This document shows, in pieces, positions 15,619 through 23,390 of a stretch of 64,000 nucleotides of DNA. Position numbers and translations under genes: made by a program. The notes under the pieces are model-generated. The model was not told the origin of the DNA, searched no databases, and worked only from the letters and a program-made list of their open reading frames with translations. Origin of the DNA: ENR-C20 sp942493145 (GTDB lineage Bacteria; Bacillota; Clostridia; Acetivibrionales; DTU013). The stretch is from the NCBI GenBank assembly GCA_942493145.1, contig OW818679.1:2232001-2296000 (forward strand). The letters run 5' to 3'. Every line of letters starts with the position of its first letter. Within the stretch, counting starts at the first letter, position 1.

Positions 15619-16995
15619 TCATTCATATGTAAGGAATTCCTCAATCATCCCATTTGTGACCTCGTTTTCAGCGCATATCCTGCTGAAGAATTCGCCGCTT
15701 TTCCTTATTGTTCTCACCTGTGTTTCGAAGTCCACAGCTATAAGACCGAATGGAGCAGATTCGCCCTCCACCCACTCGAAATTATCCATCAGTGTCCAGT
15801 GGTAGTACCTTTCAACAGGTATCCCTTCGTCACAGACCTTGGAAATCTCACGGAGATGGTCATATATATACTTTGCCCTGAAGGCATCTGCCTTGTCACA
15901 AGTCCCATTTTCCGTTATCCATATCGGTGACCTGTATTTTTTATAGTATTTCCTGCAAAGCCTTGAAAGTCCTTCGGGATAAATCTCCCAACCGAGATCG
16001 TTTCTGAGCGTTCCAGGCATGGAGTCATCCCTGAACCCTTTAAAGAATACAATACTTCTGGTGTAGTAGTTAATTCCGAGAAAATCACAATACCGTCTGT
16101 TTGGTTTCCTGCCCGTTCGTTTACCTTCGCCGCTCCCTATTGACTGGTCATTTCCCCTTACTCGAGCGCCTTCCTTAACATGGCCGAATCCTATGGGCGG
16201 CCTCATGAACCCGCTGGTCATTGATCTCATTATTACATCCTGGAAAAGGTATTGCATGACTTTTGAAGCAATGAAATCAAGAGGATTCCAGGATTTTGCG
16301 GGGTCGAACACGCGAAGATGGTTTGCCACCCCAACCATTGTCTTTCCTTCAAACCCCAATCTCTCCCTGGTTTCATGAATTATTCCATAAGCTGCGACAT
16401 GGCACCTCGTCATGTTTTTGAAAACCTTGAAACCCAGACCCATGTCCTTTTTTCCCGGAGGCCAGGTTCCGAACACATAGCCGTTGGCCATATATACATT
16501 GGGCTCATTTATGGTTATGTACTCCTCCGCAAGGTCTCCCAGGTTTTCAACCGCATATTTCACATATCTTTCAAAATACTTTACCGAAGCTTCTTTTTCG
16601 AAACCTCCCTCATCTACGAACCATATAGGGTGTGAAAAATGGTGCAGCGTCACAAGGGGTTTGATCCCCTTGCTTCTGAGCAGTAGTAGTTCATCTCGGT
16701 AATGCTTTATCGCGCTCTCGTCAAAATTCCCGTTTCGAGGCTCGATTCTGCTCCATTCCAGCCCCATGCGATAGACCTTGTGGTTCATCCTGCCCATAAT
16801 ATCTATATCCTCGGCGTACCTGTTCCAATGGTCATTCGCCCGCGTACAAGATGTACCATCTGTTATATGGCCTTTTCGGTACCAATCGTACCAGTTGTTG
16901 TTTTCGTCCCCTCCTTCAATCTGGGTAGCTGCCGTTGCGCTTCCCATGAGGAACCCTTCAGGCAGTCTGAAGGCTGCCGCAGTACTGTCCTTCAT
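15619..16995 (-). CDS. GH1 family beta-glucosidase
   Basis: The 458-residue protein is a glycoside hydrolase family 1 enzyme. It has the N-terminal FLMGSATAATQIEG signature, the general acid/base Glu164 in TINEP and the nucleophile Glu in ITENG near residue 360, and it ends with the usual WTLMDNFEW region. It has no signal peptide, so it should cleave beta-linked disaccharides or phosphorylated sugars in the cytoplasm after import. It is the last gene of an operon with an MFS transporter and a GH13 enzyme. Its start codon is the final copy of a 19-base tandem repeat that contains both an AGGCGG-type binding site and an ATG, which is unusual. Confidence 0.93.
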   Translation of the reverse strand: MKDSTAAAFRLPEGFLMGSATAATQIEGGDENNNWYDWYRKGHITDGTSCTRANDHWNRYAEDIDIMGRMNHKVYRMGLEWSRIEPRNGNFDESAIKHYRDELLLLRSKGIKPLVTLHHFSHPIWFVDEGGFEKEASVKYFERYVKYAVENLGDLAEEYITINEPNVYMANGYVFGTWPPGKKDMGLGFKVFKNMTRCHVAAYGIIHETRERLGFEGKTMVGVANHLRVFDPAKSWNPLDFIASKVMQYLFQDVIMRSMTSGFMRPPIGFGHVKEGARVRGNDQSIGSGEGKRTGRKPNRRYCDFLGINYYTRSIVFFKGFRDDSMPGTLRNDLGWEIYPEGLSRLCRKYYKKYRSPIWITENGTCDKADAFRAKYIYDHLREISKVCDEGIPVERYYHWTLMDNFEWVEGESAPFGLIAVDFETQVRTIRKSGEFFSRICAENEVTNGMIEEFLTYE

Positions 16996-17106
16996 CTTGA
17001 ATCCCGCCTTTCATCTGCAATCCTGCCTTTCATCTGCAATCCCGCCTTTCATCTGCAATCCCGCCTTTCATCTGCAATCCTGGCTTTCATGTGCAATCCG
17101 CCTTTC
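16991..17106 (-). repeat. 19-bp tandem repeat carrying RBS plus start codon, six copies
   Basis: Six 19-base units (the one nearest the MFS gene has 18) fill the gap between the MFS stop and the GH1 start. In gene direction each reads roughly ATGAAAGGCGGGATTGCAG, a start codon followed by a Shine-Dalgarno-like AGGCGG that serves the next ATG. The ATGs lie at 17090, 17071, 17052, 17033, 17014 and 16995; the last is the GH1 start. Because the unit is not a multiple of three, each 13-codon mini-frame stops at a TGA overlapping the ATG two units on. Confidence 0.9.
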
Positions 17107-18412
17107 AGGCATCTGCTGCCTTCTCCATCTTCTTTGCAGCCGTGACCAGTTTATCGCGCATCTTTTTAATGTCAGCTTCGAATATCAGCGAAATGATGAA
17201 CAGTAGTATTGCGCATGGAATCCACATTGCTGCTGATATGGTAAGTGCTGCAGTCATTCCGATGGACACCGACAACAGTCCGCCTACAAATTTTCCAAAT
17301 CCAGTGCCTACCGAATCTGTAAGGTTGAATACAGAGAAAATGGCGCCCCTGTTTTCCGGTATATTAACATCGAGCAGCATCGATTTTACGTTTGCATTGG
17401 TTATTGTGGTAATAAATGACGCTATCAGCCCCAGCACGATCATTATCGCAATACTGTTCCACCAGGAGAAAACAAATATGGCAATTGCCACAAATGTCCC
17501 GATAAATGTTGATATGGAACACAGCATCGGCATATATGAGGCTTTCTTCTTGTAAAGAGCTGCTCCCCATATCCCTCCTGCGATTGTGCCTGCTGTGGTT
17601 CCAACGCCGAATGCCAGAAAGACGGTTGTAGCTTCTTCTATGGTGAACCCCCGATTCTCATTGAGGAACTTAACCAGGAACAGCGGGATTGCGCCCCAGG
17701 GTATTGTTCCAATAAGGCCCTGGAGGAACAGGTATACATTGGTTTTTACTCTGACTAACCCAATATAGTCCTTAAGCTTGACGCTTGCTGAATATACATA
17801 TCCGTCATTGATAAGATCCTTGAGTGATTCTTCAGATGCCCCACGTTTCGGTTCTGGTACGAATATGTAAAAGAACGGTAGCGCTAAAAGTCCGGGTATA
17901 GCTGTCAGCATGAACGGGAGCCTCCATCCGAAGGTCGGGCCAAGGTATCCGCCGAGAACCTGGCCAGCTATCTGGCCTATGCCAATTACCGAAACCATCC
18001 AGGTCACAGCCATACCCCTTTTTTTGTCATCATACATGTCTCCCAATAGCGAGAATATGGTCGGGAATGAAACACCCACTCCTATACCTGTAAGAATCCT
18101 TAGTATGAAGAACTGGGTGTAGTCTGCACAGAACGCTGTCAAAAAGCATGGTATCTGTGCGATCAATATGGACCATGTAAAGAGGACCTTTCTATTTTTC
18201 TTATCGGTAAGATAACCCCATACAATGCTTATCACTGCCCCAAGGATTGTAAATAGCCCGCTCATCAGTCCGATGTCGGCGTCATTTACCTTGAACTCGT
18301 CTTCAATTAGTACCAGTGTTGAATTCATGACATTCTGATCGGCATTTAAAAAGCCTACGATAATTATCATCAGTACCAATGCCAGTGCCCTTCTGTCCTT
18401 CATAAGAAACAA
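17105..18412 (-). CDS. MFS transporter
   Basis: The 435-residue protein has about twelve hydrophobic segments. The family loop between helices 2 and 3 is WGYLTDKKNRK, and a GIGVGVSFPTIFSLLGDMYDDKKR segment lies near residue 115. It resembles sugar or organic-anion carriers of the major facilitator superfamily. The start is probably TTG 18412, with GAGGAG at the right distance; an ATG three codons on has a longer spacing. It lies between GH13 and GH1 glucosidase genes, so it probably imports an oligosaccharide for both enzymes. Confidence 0.88.
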   Translation of the reverse strand: MFLMKDRRALALVLMIIIVGFLNADQNVMNSTLVLIEDEFKVNDADIGLMSGLFTILGAVISIVWGYLTDKKNRKVLFTWSILIAQIPCFLTAFCADYTQFFILRILTGIGVGVSFPTIFSLLGDMYDDKKRGMAVTWMVSVIGIGQIAGQVLGGYLGPTFGWRLPFMLTAIPGLLALPFFYIFVPEPKRGASEESLKDLINDGYVYSASVKLKDYIGLVRVKTNVYLFLQGLIGTIPWGAIPLFLVKFLNENRGFTIEEATTVFLAFGVGTTAGTIAGGIWGAALYKKKASYMPMLCSISTFIGTFVAIAIFVFSWWNSIAIMIVLGLIASFITTITNANVKSMLLDVNIPENRGAIFSVFNLTDSVGTGFGKFVGGLLSVSIGMTAALTISAAMWIPCAILLFIISLIFEADIKKMRDKLVTAAKKMEKAADA

Positions 18413-18439
18413 TCAGCTCCTCACAGTTAGTAATTTATG

Positions 18440-20119
18440 TTAATTTACATTAACAGACAATATTAACACCTCATATGAACCTACAGCAGAACTTTTGCCA
18501 ATATCGAAAGGATCGCCCGGTTTTTTGTCCGAGCCAAAAAGCACTTCTGCATTATGACCTTGGCTTGGGAAGGGACCATTGTTCAGATCATGAGCCTGGG
18601 TTTGAGCCTGGGTTTGAGTTTGGGTTTGAGTTTGGGTCAGATCCAACGCCAGTTGCTTCCTGGTGAAGTTTAGTATGACGAGTATCTTTTCAGCTTCATC
18701 CTCCCGAATATAAACAAGGGCTTCAGGCAGGTGCCCATCGATGAAGCTTATACTGCCGGAGTGAAGCGCCGCATGTCTTTTCCTCAGCCAGACGAGTTGC
18801 TTGTAAAAGTTGAGAAGCGAATCATCGTCTGCAGTTTGATCTTCAACATTGTTCTCAATATGTTTATTATCCACCGGCAGCCATGGCTTGGCAGCGGAAA
18901 ACCCAGAATTTGCGGAAGAATCCCATTGCATGGGTGTCCTGGCCATATCGCGACAGAATTTTTTCAGAGGCCAGGTTTTTGCACTAAGCGGGTCAACCAT
19001 GTCCTTTTTAGCCAATTTCCCCCCTGTCATGCCGATTTCTTCGCCATAATATATGAAGGGTGTGCCCCTAAGGGTCATAAGGAGGGCTGCAGCTATTTTT
19101 GAACGGGCAGTTGTCCATTTGCCCGAACGGTATCTGTAGCAGTGTCGCAGGTTGTCATGATTGCTGAAGGTGAAGTTCGGCCATGCGCCGGATGGAAGGC
19201 TCCCATACCATTCAATAACCGATTTGTATATTTTAGCTGCGTTCCAGGGTTGGAAGAGAAAATTGAAATTAAAGGTCATATGAAGTGCGTCATTGCCATT
19301 GCCATAATAACTTGATGCAATTGCAGCATCATCAGTATAGACTTCCCCAACCATCATCCTCTCATCGTACCCATCTGTAATCGTCCTGAGTTCCCGGCAT
19401 ATTTCCACAGCTTCAGGCTGGTTACGGTCATAAATGTGCTTTTGAAAATCAACACTTTTGATAGTAAACGGATTACTTCTGAATTCCGGGTCCTTTATGA
19501 ACCAGTTGATCACATCCAGTCTGAATCCGTCCACGCCCATATCAAGCCAGTATTTTGCAAGATCGTACATTTCCTTCCTGAGTTCGGGATTTCTCCAGTT
19601 CAATTCAGGTTGATTCCTTGTAAATGTACCCAGATAAAATTCGCCACGGGTGGAATCATACCACCAGGCATTTTTAAGCTCGAATTGGCAAAACCAGTTG
19701 TTCGGACGTTTACCATCCTTTCCCTTGTGCCACAAGTACCAGTCGGCTTTAGGGTTGGAGCTGTCCCGTCTTGATTCCTTGAACCATGGATGCTGATTGG
19801 ATGTGTGGTTGAGCACCATGTCTATTATGATATGTATATTCCTTTTATGTGCTTCCGACAGAAGAAGCCTGAAATCATCAAGTGTTCCAAAAATCGGGTC
19901 TATATCCCTGTAGTCGGAAATGTCATACCCAAAATCCTTCATCGGAGAACGAAAAAACGGGGATATCCATATTGCATCGATACCCAGTGATTCACTGGTT
20001 CCATTATTAAGATAATCAAGTTTTGAAATGATGCCCTTCAGATCGCCTATGCCGTCATTGTTGGTGTCCTTGTAGCTTCTGGGATATATCTGGTAGATGA
20101 CCCCTTCTTTCCACCACAT
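18440..20119 (-). CDS. GH13 alpha-glucosidase (oligo-1,6-glucosidase type)
   Basis: The protein has about 559 residues. It starts with WWKEGVIYQIYPRSYKD and contains the four GH13 regions: DMVLNHTS, GFRLDVINW with the nucleophile Asp, MVGEVY with the acid/base Glu, and FSNHDNLR. The form is typical of oligo-1,6-glucosidase and sucrose or trehalulose-cleaving relatives. ATG 20119 has GGAGGGA six bases upstream and is preferred to an in-frame codon seven residues earlier. A run of Thr-Gln and Ala-Gln repeats near the C terminus comes from a 12-base DNA repeat and has no counterpart in the family that I know. It is the first gene of the disaccharide operon. Confidence 0.92.
   Translation of the reverse strand: MWWKEGVIYQIYPRSYKDTNNDGIGDLKGIISKLDYLNNGTSESLGIDAIWISPFFRSPMKDFGYDISDYRDIDPIFGTLDDFRLLLSEAHKRNIHIIIDMVLNHTSNQHPWFKESRRDSSNPKADWYLWHKGKDGKRPNNWFCQFELKNAWWYDSTRGEFYLGTFTRNQPELNWRNPELRKEMYDLAKYWLDMGVDGFRLDVINWFIKDPEFRSNPFTIKSVDFQKHIYDRNQPEAVEICRELRTITDGYDERMMVGEVYTDDAAIASSYYGNGNDALHMTFNFNFLFQPWNAAKIYKSVIEWYGSLPSGAWPNFTFSNHDNLRHCYRYRSGKWTTARSKIAAALLMTLRGTPFIYYGEEIGMTGGKLAKKDMVDPLSAKTWPLKKFCRDMARTPMQWDSSANSGFSAAKPWLPVDNKHIENNVEDQTADDDSLLNFYKQLVWLRKRHAALHSGSISFIDGHLPEALVYIREDEAEKILVILNFTRKQLALDLTQTQTQTQTQAQTQAHDLNNGPFPSQGHNAEVLFGSDKKPGDPFDIGKSSAVGSYEVLILSVNVN
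18592..18638 (-). repeat. 12-bp tandem repeat inside the GH13 gene
   Basis: Four near-identical 12-base units (GAGCCTGGGTTT or GAGTTTGGGTTT on the plus strand) encode the Thr-Gln/Ala-Gln run in the C-terminal domain. The repeat keeps the reading frame. Confidence 0.85.
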
Positions 20120-20333
20120 GGCAATCCCTCCAGTCAACATGATTGTTTAAAACTGCTGTTAAAGGCCGACACGTTCCTAACCATTATATAACAAATTTAA
20201 TAGAAAATATATTGAAATCATTTTTGACACTCGTCCACCCAAATTCTTGAATCAGTCCGATTTATATAGTATTATTTAAATAGTTTGAATGATAACCTAC
20301 ATTATACAAAATAGTTTTCTGGGGGGAATTGAT

Positions 20334-21026
20334 ATGGGTAATATAACAGCACTTGACTTCGGGCTTTCTAAAATCCACATAATAAAGGACAAAGGGGTCA
20401 TTATTGTTGATACCGGTTGTTACAAAGAAAAGGCCGATTATATTGAAGCACTCTCCAAAATTGGAATACAGCCAACTGATGTTGGACTGATCATACTGTC
20501 TCACGGACACTGGGATCATATTGCCAGGGCAGCTGAACTAAAGGAAATAACAGGAGCTCCGATATTATGCCACAAGAATGCCGTCAGAGCCCTTAAAGAA
20601 GGTGACACCAAGAATTATAAGCCCAGGGGCGTTGATGGGAGGAATTTCCTTAAGCTCATCGAGGGTGATGTTCCTGATACAATACAGCCCATTGAACCGG
20701 ATATTGTGATTGACTTCGAATCAGGCAATCCAGCTTCTACGGATCCTCAATCTATCGACCTGAATCCCTATGGTGTTGCCGGCAGGATCATTTATACCCC
20801 AGGCCATTCATACTGCTCCATCTCTGTTGTTCTGGATTCAGGAGAGGCTATCGTCGGCGACATGCTTCTGACCTCTCCTTTTACTGGCAAGACTTGCCTT
20901 GCACTAATTGCAGAAGATGAGGAAATGCTGATCAATAGTATCCGGACACTTCTTGAAACCGTACATACATTTTATGGAGGTCACGGTGGACCATATACCA
21001 GAGACGAGGTTTTAGCCTTGCTATGA
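20334..21026 (+). CDS. MBL-fold metallo-hydrolase
   Basis: The protein has 230 residues from ATG 20334, which follows GGGGGGA; the in-frame codons upstream lack a binding site. The metal-binding signature HGHWDH is at residues 57-62, with further ligands in TPGHSYCS, VGDML and GGHGGP. The proteins closest in style are glyoxalase II-like or lactonase-like hydrolases, and the true substrate is unknown. It stands alone, divergent from the GH13 operon and convergent with the flavin reductase gene. Confidence 0.9.
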   Translation: MGNITALDFGLSKIHIIKDKGVIIVDTGCYKEKADYIEALSKIGIQPTDVGLIILSHGHWDHIARAAELKEITGAPILCHKNAVRALKEGDTKNYKPRGVDGRNFLKLIEGDVPDTIQPIEPDIVIDFESGNPASTDPQSIDLNPYGVAGRIIYTPGHSYCSISVVLDSGEAIVGDMLLTSPFTGKTCLALIAEDEEMLINSIRTLLETVHTFYGGHGGPYTRDEVLALL

Positions 21027-21038
21027 TGCATAAAGGGT

Positions 21039-21081
21039 GCGTGAGAACCGTTCCCATTGGATTTAGGGACGGTTCTCACGC
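21039..21081. terminator. REP-like palindrome between convergent genes
   Basis: GCGTGAGAACCGTTCCC (21039-21055) pairs with GGGACGGTTCTCACGC (21066-21081) with one bulged base and a 10-base loop. It lies between two convergent stop codons (21026 and 21087) and may end transcription from both sides. Its GGGACGG core and loop length match the larger palindrome at 5062-5130. Confidence 0.8.
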
Positions 21082-21086
21082 CGTTT

Positions 21087-22001
21087 CTATTTCTTCTCCA
21101 TATTACGCTTGTCGTTTATTTCCTTCATATGAGCTGAGGTTATGTATGTGATGCTGTTTTCCTTTGCATAATCAATGCAGCCCTGTAACACTACCTTGAG
21201 AAAGATACGCGGTACCCTTGTCAATGTAGCGCAGGCCTCATCTGCAAACTTGATGTCAGGATCCATCCTGTTGGCAGCAAAAATAACGGTGTTGATATCA
21301 GCTTCCTTCCCTGCCGGGATTTTCTGTGCAACAGGTCTGCGGAACCTTGTGTACCAAAAATTCGTGGAATCACGATAGCCATAGTCAACAGGTACATGTG
21401 GAAACGTTGACGGCTTTACCCCATTGATGATCGCATTGTAATACTTCTCCTTCATAAGTATCTTCTCTACTTTAAGGATGAAGTGTGCTCCAAATTTGCT
21501 GGTGATTCCGTTGAAATCATGATATGGAGGATCATAACCCTCCAATTGACCGGAAATGTCATTGCCGGCTCCATCCAGAGAACTGTCCCATGAGCATTCG
21601 AACACCTGGAATGCTTCGGCTACAACCTTCGGACGATTTATATCCGAACATTGTCCATCTTCAAGCGTGAATATACAATCTTTCATCTTGTCCTTAGAAT
21701 CCTCTCCCGGAAAACCCAGCCTGACAGCTTCAGCAAAATATCTTTTGTCATCCGGAATGAAATTAAGGCTGCATATTCCGGTTCTGAGTATGTTCTGCGC
21801 TGTGTTGGAGCTGTTCCGGCATTCAAGCAGCATTGCGTAATAGTCCTTACCCGCAATATAGTACGGGAAGCATAGAGAATAGGAACCGAGGTTCGTCTCA
21901 CCATTTTCCGACAGAGTGCCGACAAGCAGCGTTGGCATTGGAAAAAATGCCGAGGTCTGATAGAAGTTATCAACAATACGAAGATTCTTGAAGCTAGACA
22001 T
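21087..22001 (-). CDS. flavin reductase-like (FMN-binding split-barrel) protein
   Basis: The protein has about 304 residues. The N-terminal part (FFPMPTLLVGTLSENGETNLGSYSLCFPY and the RNSSNTAQNI segment) has the pattern of the flavin reductase/flavoredoxin split-barrel fold. ATG 22001 has AGGGAG eight bases upstream. The C-terminal 100 residues are less familiar and may add a domain. It probably binds FMN and takes part in an NAD(P)H-dependent reduction, but no partner gene lies beside it. Confidence 0.7.
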   Translation of the reverse strand: MSSFKNLRIVDNFYQTSAFFPMPTLLVGTLSENGETNLGSYSLCFPYYIAGKDYYAMLLECRNSSNTAQNILRTGICSLNFIPDDKRYFAEAVRLGFPGEDSKDKMKDCIFTLEDGQCSDINRPKVVAEAFQVFECSWDSSLDGAGNDISGQLEGYDPPYHDFNGITSKFGAHFILKVEKILMKEKYYNAIINGVKPSTFPHVPVDYGYRDSTNFWYTRFRRPVAQKIPAGKEADINTVIFAANRMDPDIKFADEACATLTRVPRIFLKVVLQGCIDYAKENSITYITSAHMKEINDKRNMEKK

Positions 22002-22098
22002 TAACACATCTCCCTGTCCAATATTTGACTTTAGTATATATCAAATGATTAAAGGCGGCAACAGCCACTCTTTACTAATTAAAACAAAGCATTCTTAC

Positions 22099-22127
22099 GT
22101 TTATTTTATTTTAATCGTGACATACTA
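22099..22127 (+). promoter_or_regulatory. candidate sigma-G/F promoter of the gerW operon
   Basis: CATACTA at 22121-22127 matches the -10 box of forespore sigma factor promoters. GTTTA at 22099-22103, 17 bases upstream, is a fair -35 match. The box is also the left half of a short palindrome (CATACT, five bases, AGTATG). Forespore control fits the spore genes downstream. Confidence 0.4.
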
Positions 22128-22176
22128 AATCAGTATGATTTGACACGTATCCGTAAAATTTCTTACAGGAGGGCAT

Positions 22177-22344
22177 ATGGCAGATAATAAATACAAGGAA
22201 AAGAGCATGTCTATACCCATTGAAAGGCATGACACCGCGGCATGGGCAAATATCGAAAGTATGAAGCCTGTTTCAAACGTCACCATCCCCAGTGATATAC
22301 AGGTGACTAATGCCAAGGAACATGTGGATAACAACGAAAAATGA
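22177..22344 (+). CDS. small spore protein of the DUF3787 family
   Basis: A 55-codon gene starts at ATG 22177 right after AGGAGGGC. The sequence has the family pattern: basic N terminus, MSIPIERHDTAAWANI, then KPVSNVTIPSD and a KEHVDNNE end. I recall this as the CDIF630_02480-type spore surface protein family of Clostridia. Its TGA overlaps the ATG of the next gene (ATGA at 22341-22344), so it is the first gene of an operon with the YtfI-like and GerW genes. Spore location is inferred from family and context. Confidence 0.8.
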   Translation: MADNKYKEKSMSIPIERHDTAAWANIESMKPVSNVTIPSDIQVTNAKEHVDNNEK

Positions 22345-22778
22345 GAGTCAATTTTCTATTTGATACAAATACGGAGAAAATGATCCTGACGTTACTTCTG
22401 CTGAAACGGCTGGTTAAAATACAGGCAACTGTAAGAAACTCAAGACCATTACTAGCGTTTTACCTTTTTGATAAAAAGCTGATGGTTAAGATAATCAAAC
22501 CAAAATCAGGCGGGAGGAAACTCAAGGGTATGGAGCTTGTAAAGTTGGCTGAGCCACATGATATAAGCATTAATACCAATTATGGATTCAGGGATCCATT
22601 CACCACGGGCATTGTTTGTGGTGCTATCGGTTTGGCGGCGCCACTTGCAAATGTGGATTCCGTAAATAATGTTCCAGATTTTCATACGGATACCGATTAT
22701 ATACATCTGGATGCCTCTGCAAAGATAGATACCGGATCAACTCTCATGAGAATTTTACGGGCACGGATCAGTAATTGA
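22341..22778 (+). CDS. DUF2953 (YtfI-like) protein
   Basis: The 145-residue protein resembles DUF2953/YtfI, the partner usually found before GerW in Bacillota. It is shorter than the Bacillus form and lacks much of the N-terminal domain; the stretch NYGFRDPFTTGIVCGAI near residue 80 is the most typical part. The start overlaps the preceding stop. Function is unknown. The gene order in a sporulation operon suggests a forespore membrane-linked role, although only weak hydrophobic segments are seen. Confidence 0.65.
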   Translation: MRVNFLFDTNTEKMILTLLLLKRLVKIQATVRNSRPLLAFYLFDKKLMVKIIKPKSGGRKLKGMELVKLAEPHDISINTNYGFRDPFTTGIVCGAIGLAAPLANVDSVNNVPDFHTDTDYIHLDASAKIDTGSTLMRILRARISN

Positions 22779-22809
22779 CAAAACCCAGGATAACTTAGGA
22801 GGTAGGCTT

Positions 22810-23259
22810 ATGGATCAGAATTTATCACAGAATGTTGAGACCCTTTTTGCCAATCTGGAGGATTTCACACAAAATGAAGGTCTTATTGGAAAACCTGTAG
22901 TTCACGGAGACAAAACCTTCATCCCTGTAGTATCGCTGACTATGGGATATGGCAGCGGTAATTCAGCCAGTAAGCTGCAACAGGGGAATAATCAGTCGGG
23001 CTCGACAACAGCGATGGGGACTTCCGGAGGAGCAGGCAATATGGCCGGAGGTGCGCTTGGACTTGGCGCCAAACTCAGTACGGAAGCTATAATAGTAATT
23101 GACAAGGACAATGTATCGATGATGCAATTGAGTTCTGCTGCTTCAAGTACCAGCCAGCTTATGGACAAGATTCCCCAGATTTTAAGTGGTATGACCCAGA
23201 ACAAACAGCAAGGTCAACAACAAGGTCAACAGCAGGGCCAACAACAGGGCCAACAATAA
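22810..23259 (+). CDS. gerW: GerW family sporulation protein (YtfJ)
   Basis: The 149-residue protein has the GerW/YtfJ core: VETLFANLEDF, the GKPVVHGDKTFIPVVSLTMGYG strand and the AKLSTEAIIVIDKDNVSMMQL segment. In Bacillus, YtfJ is made in the forespore and is needed for normal nutrient germination. Here the usual Gly-rich middle is present, and the C terminus carries a four-fold Gly-Gln-Gln-Gln tail from a 12-base DNA repeat. AGGAGG precedes the ATG by a few bases. A hairpin terminator follows at 23346. Confidence 0.93.
   Translation: MDQNLSQNVETLFANLEDFTQNEGLIGKPVVHGDKTFIPVVSLTMGYGSGNSASKLQQGNNQSGSTTAMGTSGGAGNMAGGALGLGAKLSTEAIIVIDKDNVSMMQLSSAASSTSQLMDKIPQILSGMTQNKQQGQQQGQQQGQQQGQQ
23209..23256 (+). 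repeat. 12-bp tandem repeat at the 3' end of gerW
   Basis: Four 12-base units (CAAGGTCAACAA to CAGGGCCAACAA) encode the Gln-rich tail, and the stop codon follows directly. Frame is kept when units are gained or lost. Confidence 0.85.
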
Positions 23260-23345
23260 ACCAGCAGCAAAGCCAGCAATGAAGCCGGGTATTTGGATGT
23301 CAGGTACCCGGTAGATATTGACAAAAGAAATTATACCGGATCAAT

Positions 23346-23383
23346 GAAAACCGGTTGCCAGACTTCTTTGGCATCCGGTTTTC
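23346..23383. terminator. bidirectional terminator between gerW and PFOR
   Basis: GAAAACCGG and TTGCCA pair with TGGCA and CCGGTTTTC around a short loop. The stem lies between the convergent ends of gerW (23259) and the PFOR gene (23391), with A and T runs built into its base on both strands. Confidence 0.75.
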
Positions 23384-23390
23384 TATAGTC

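Noticed and set aside
16991..17106. Tandem 19-base repeats as a CRISPR array
   Set aside because: The units touch each other with no spacers, lie between two operon genes, and no cas gene is near.
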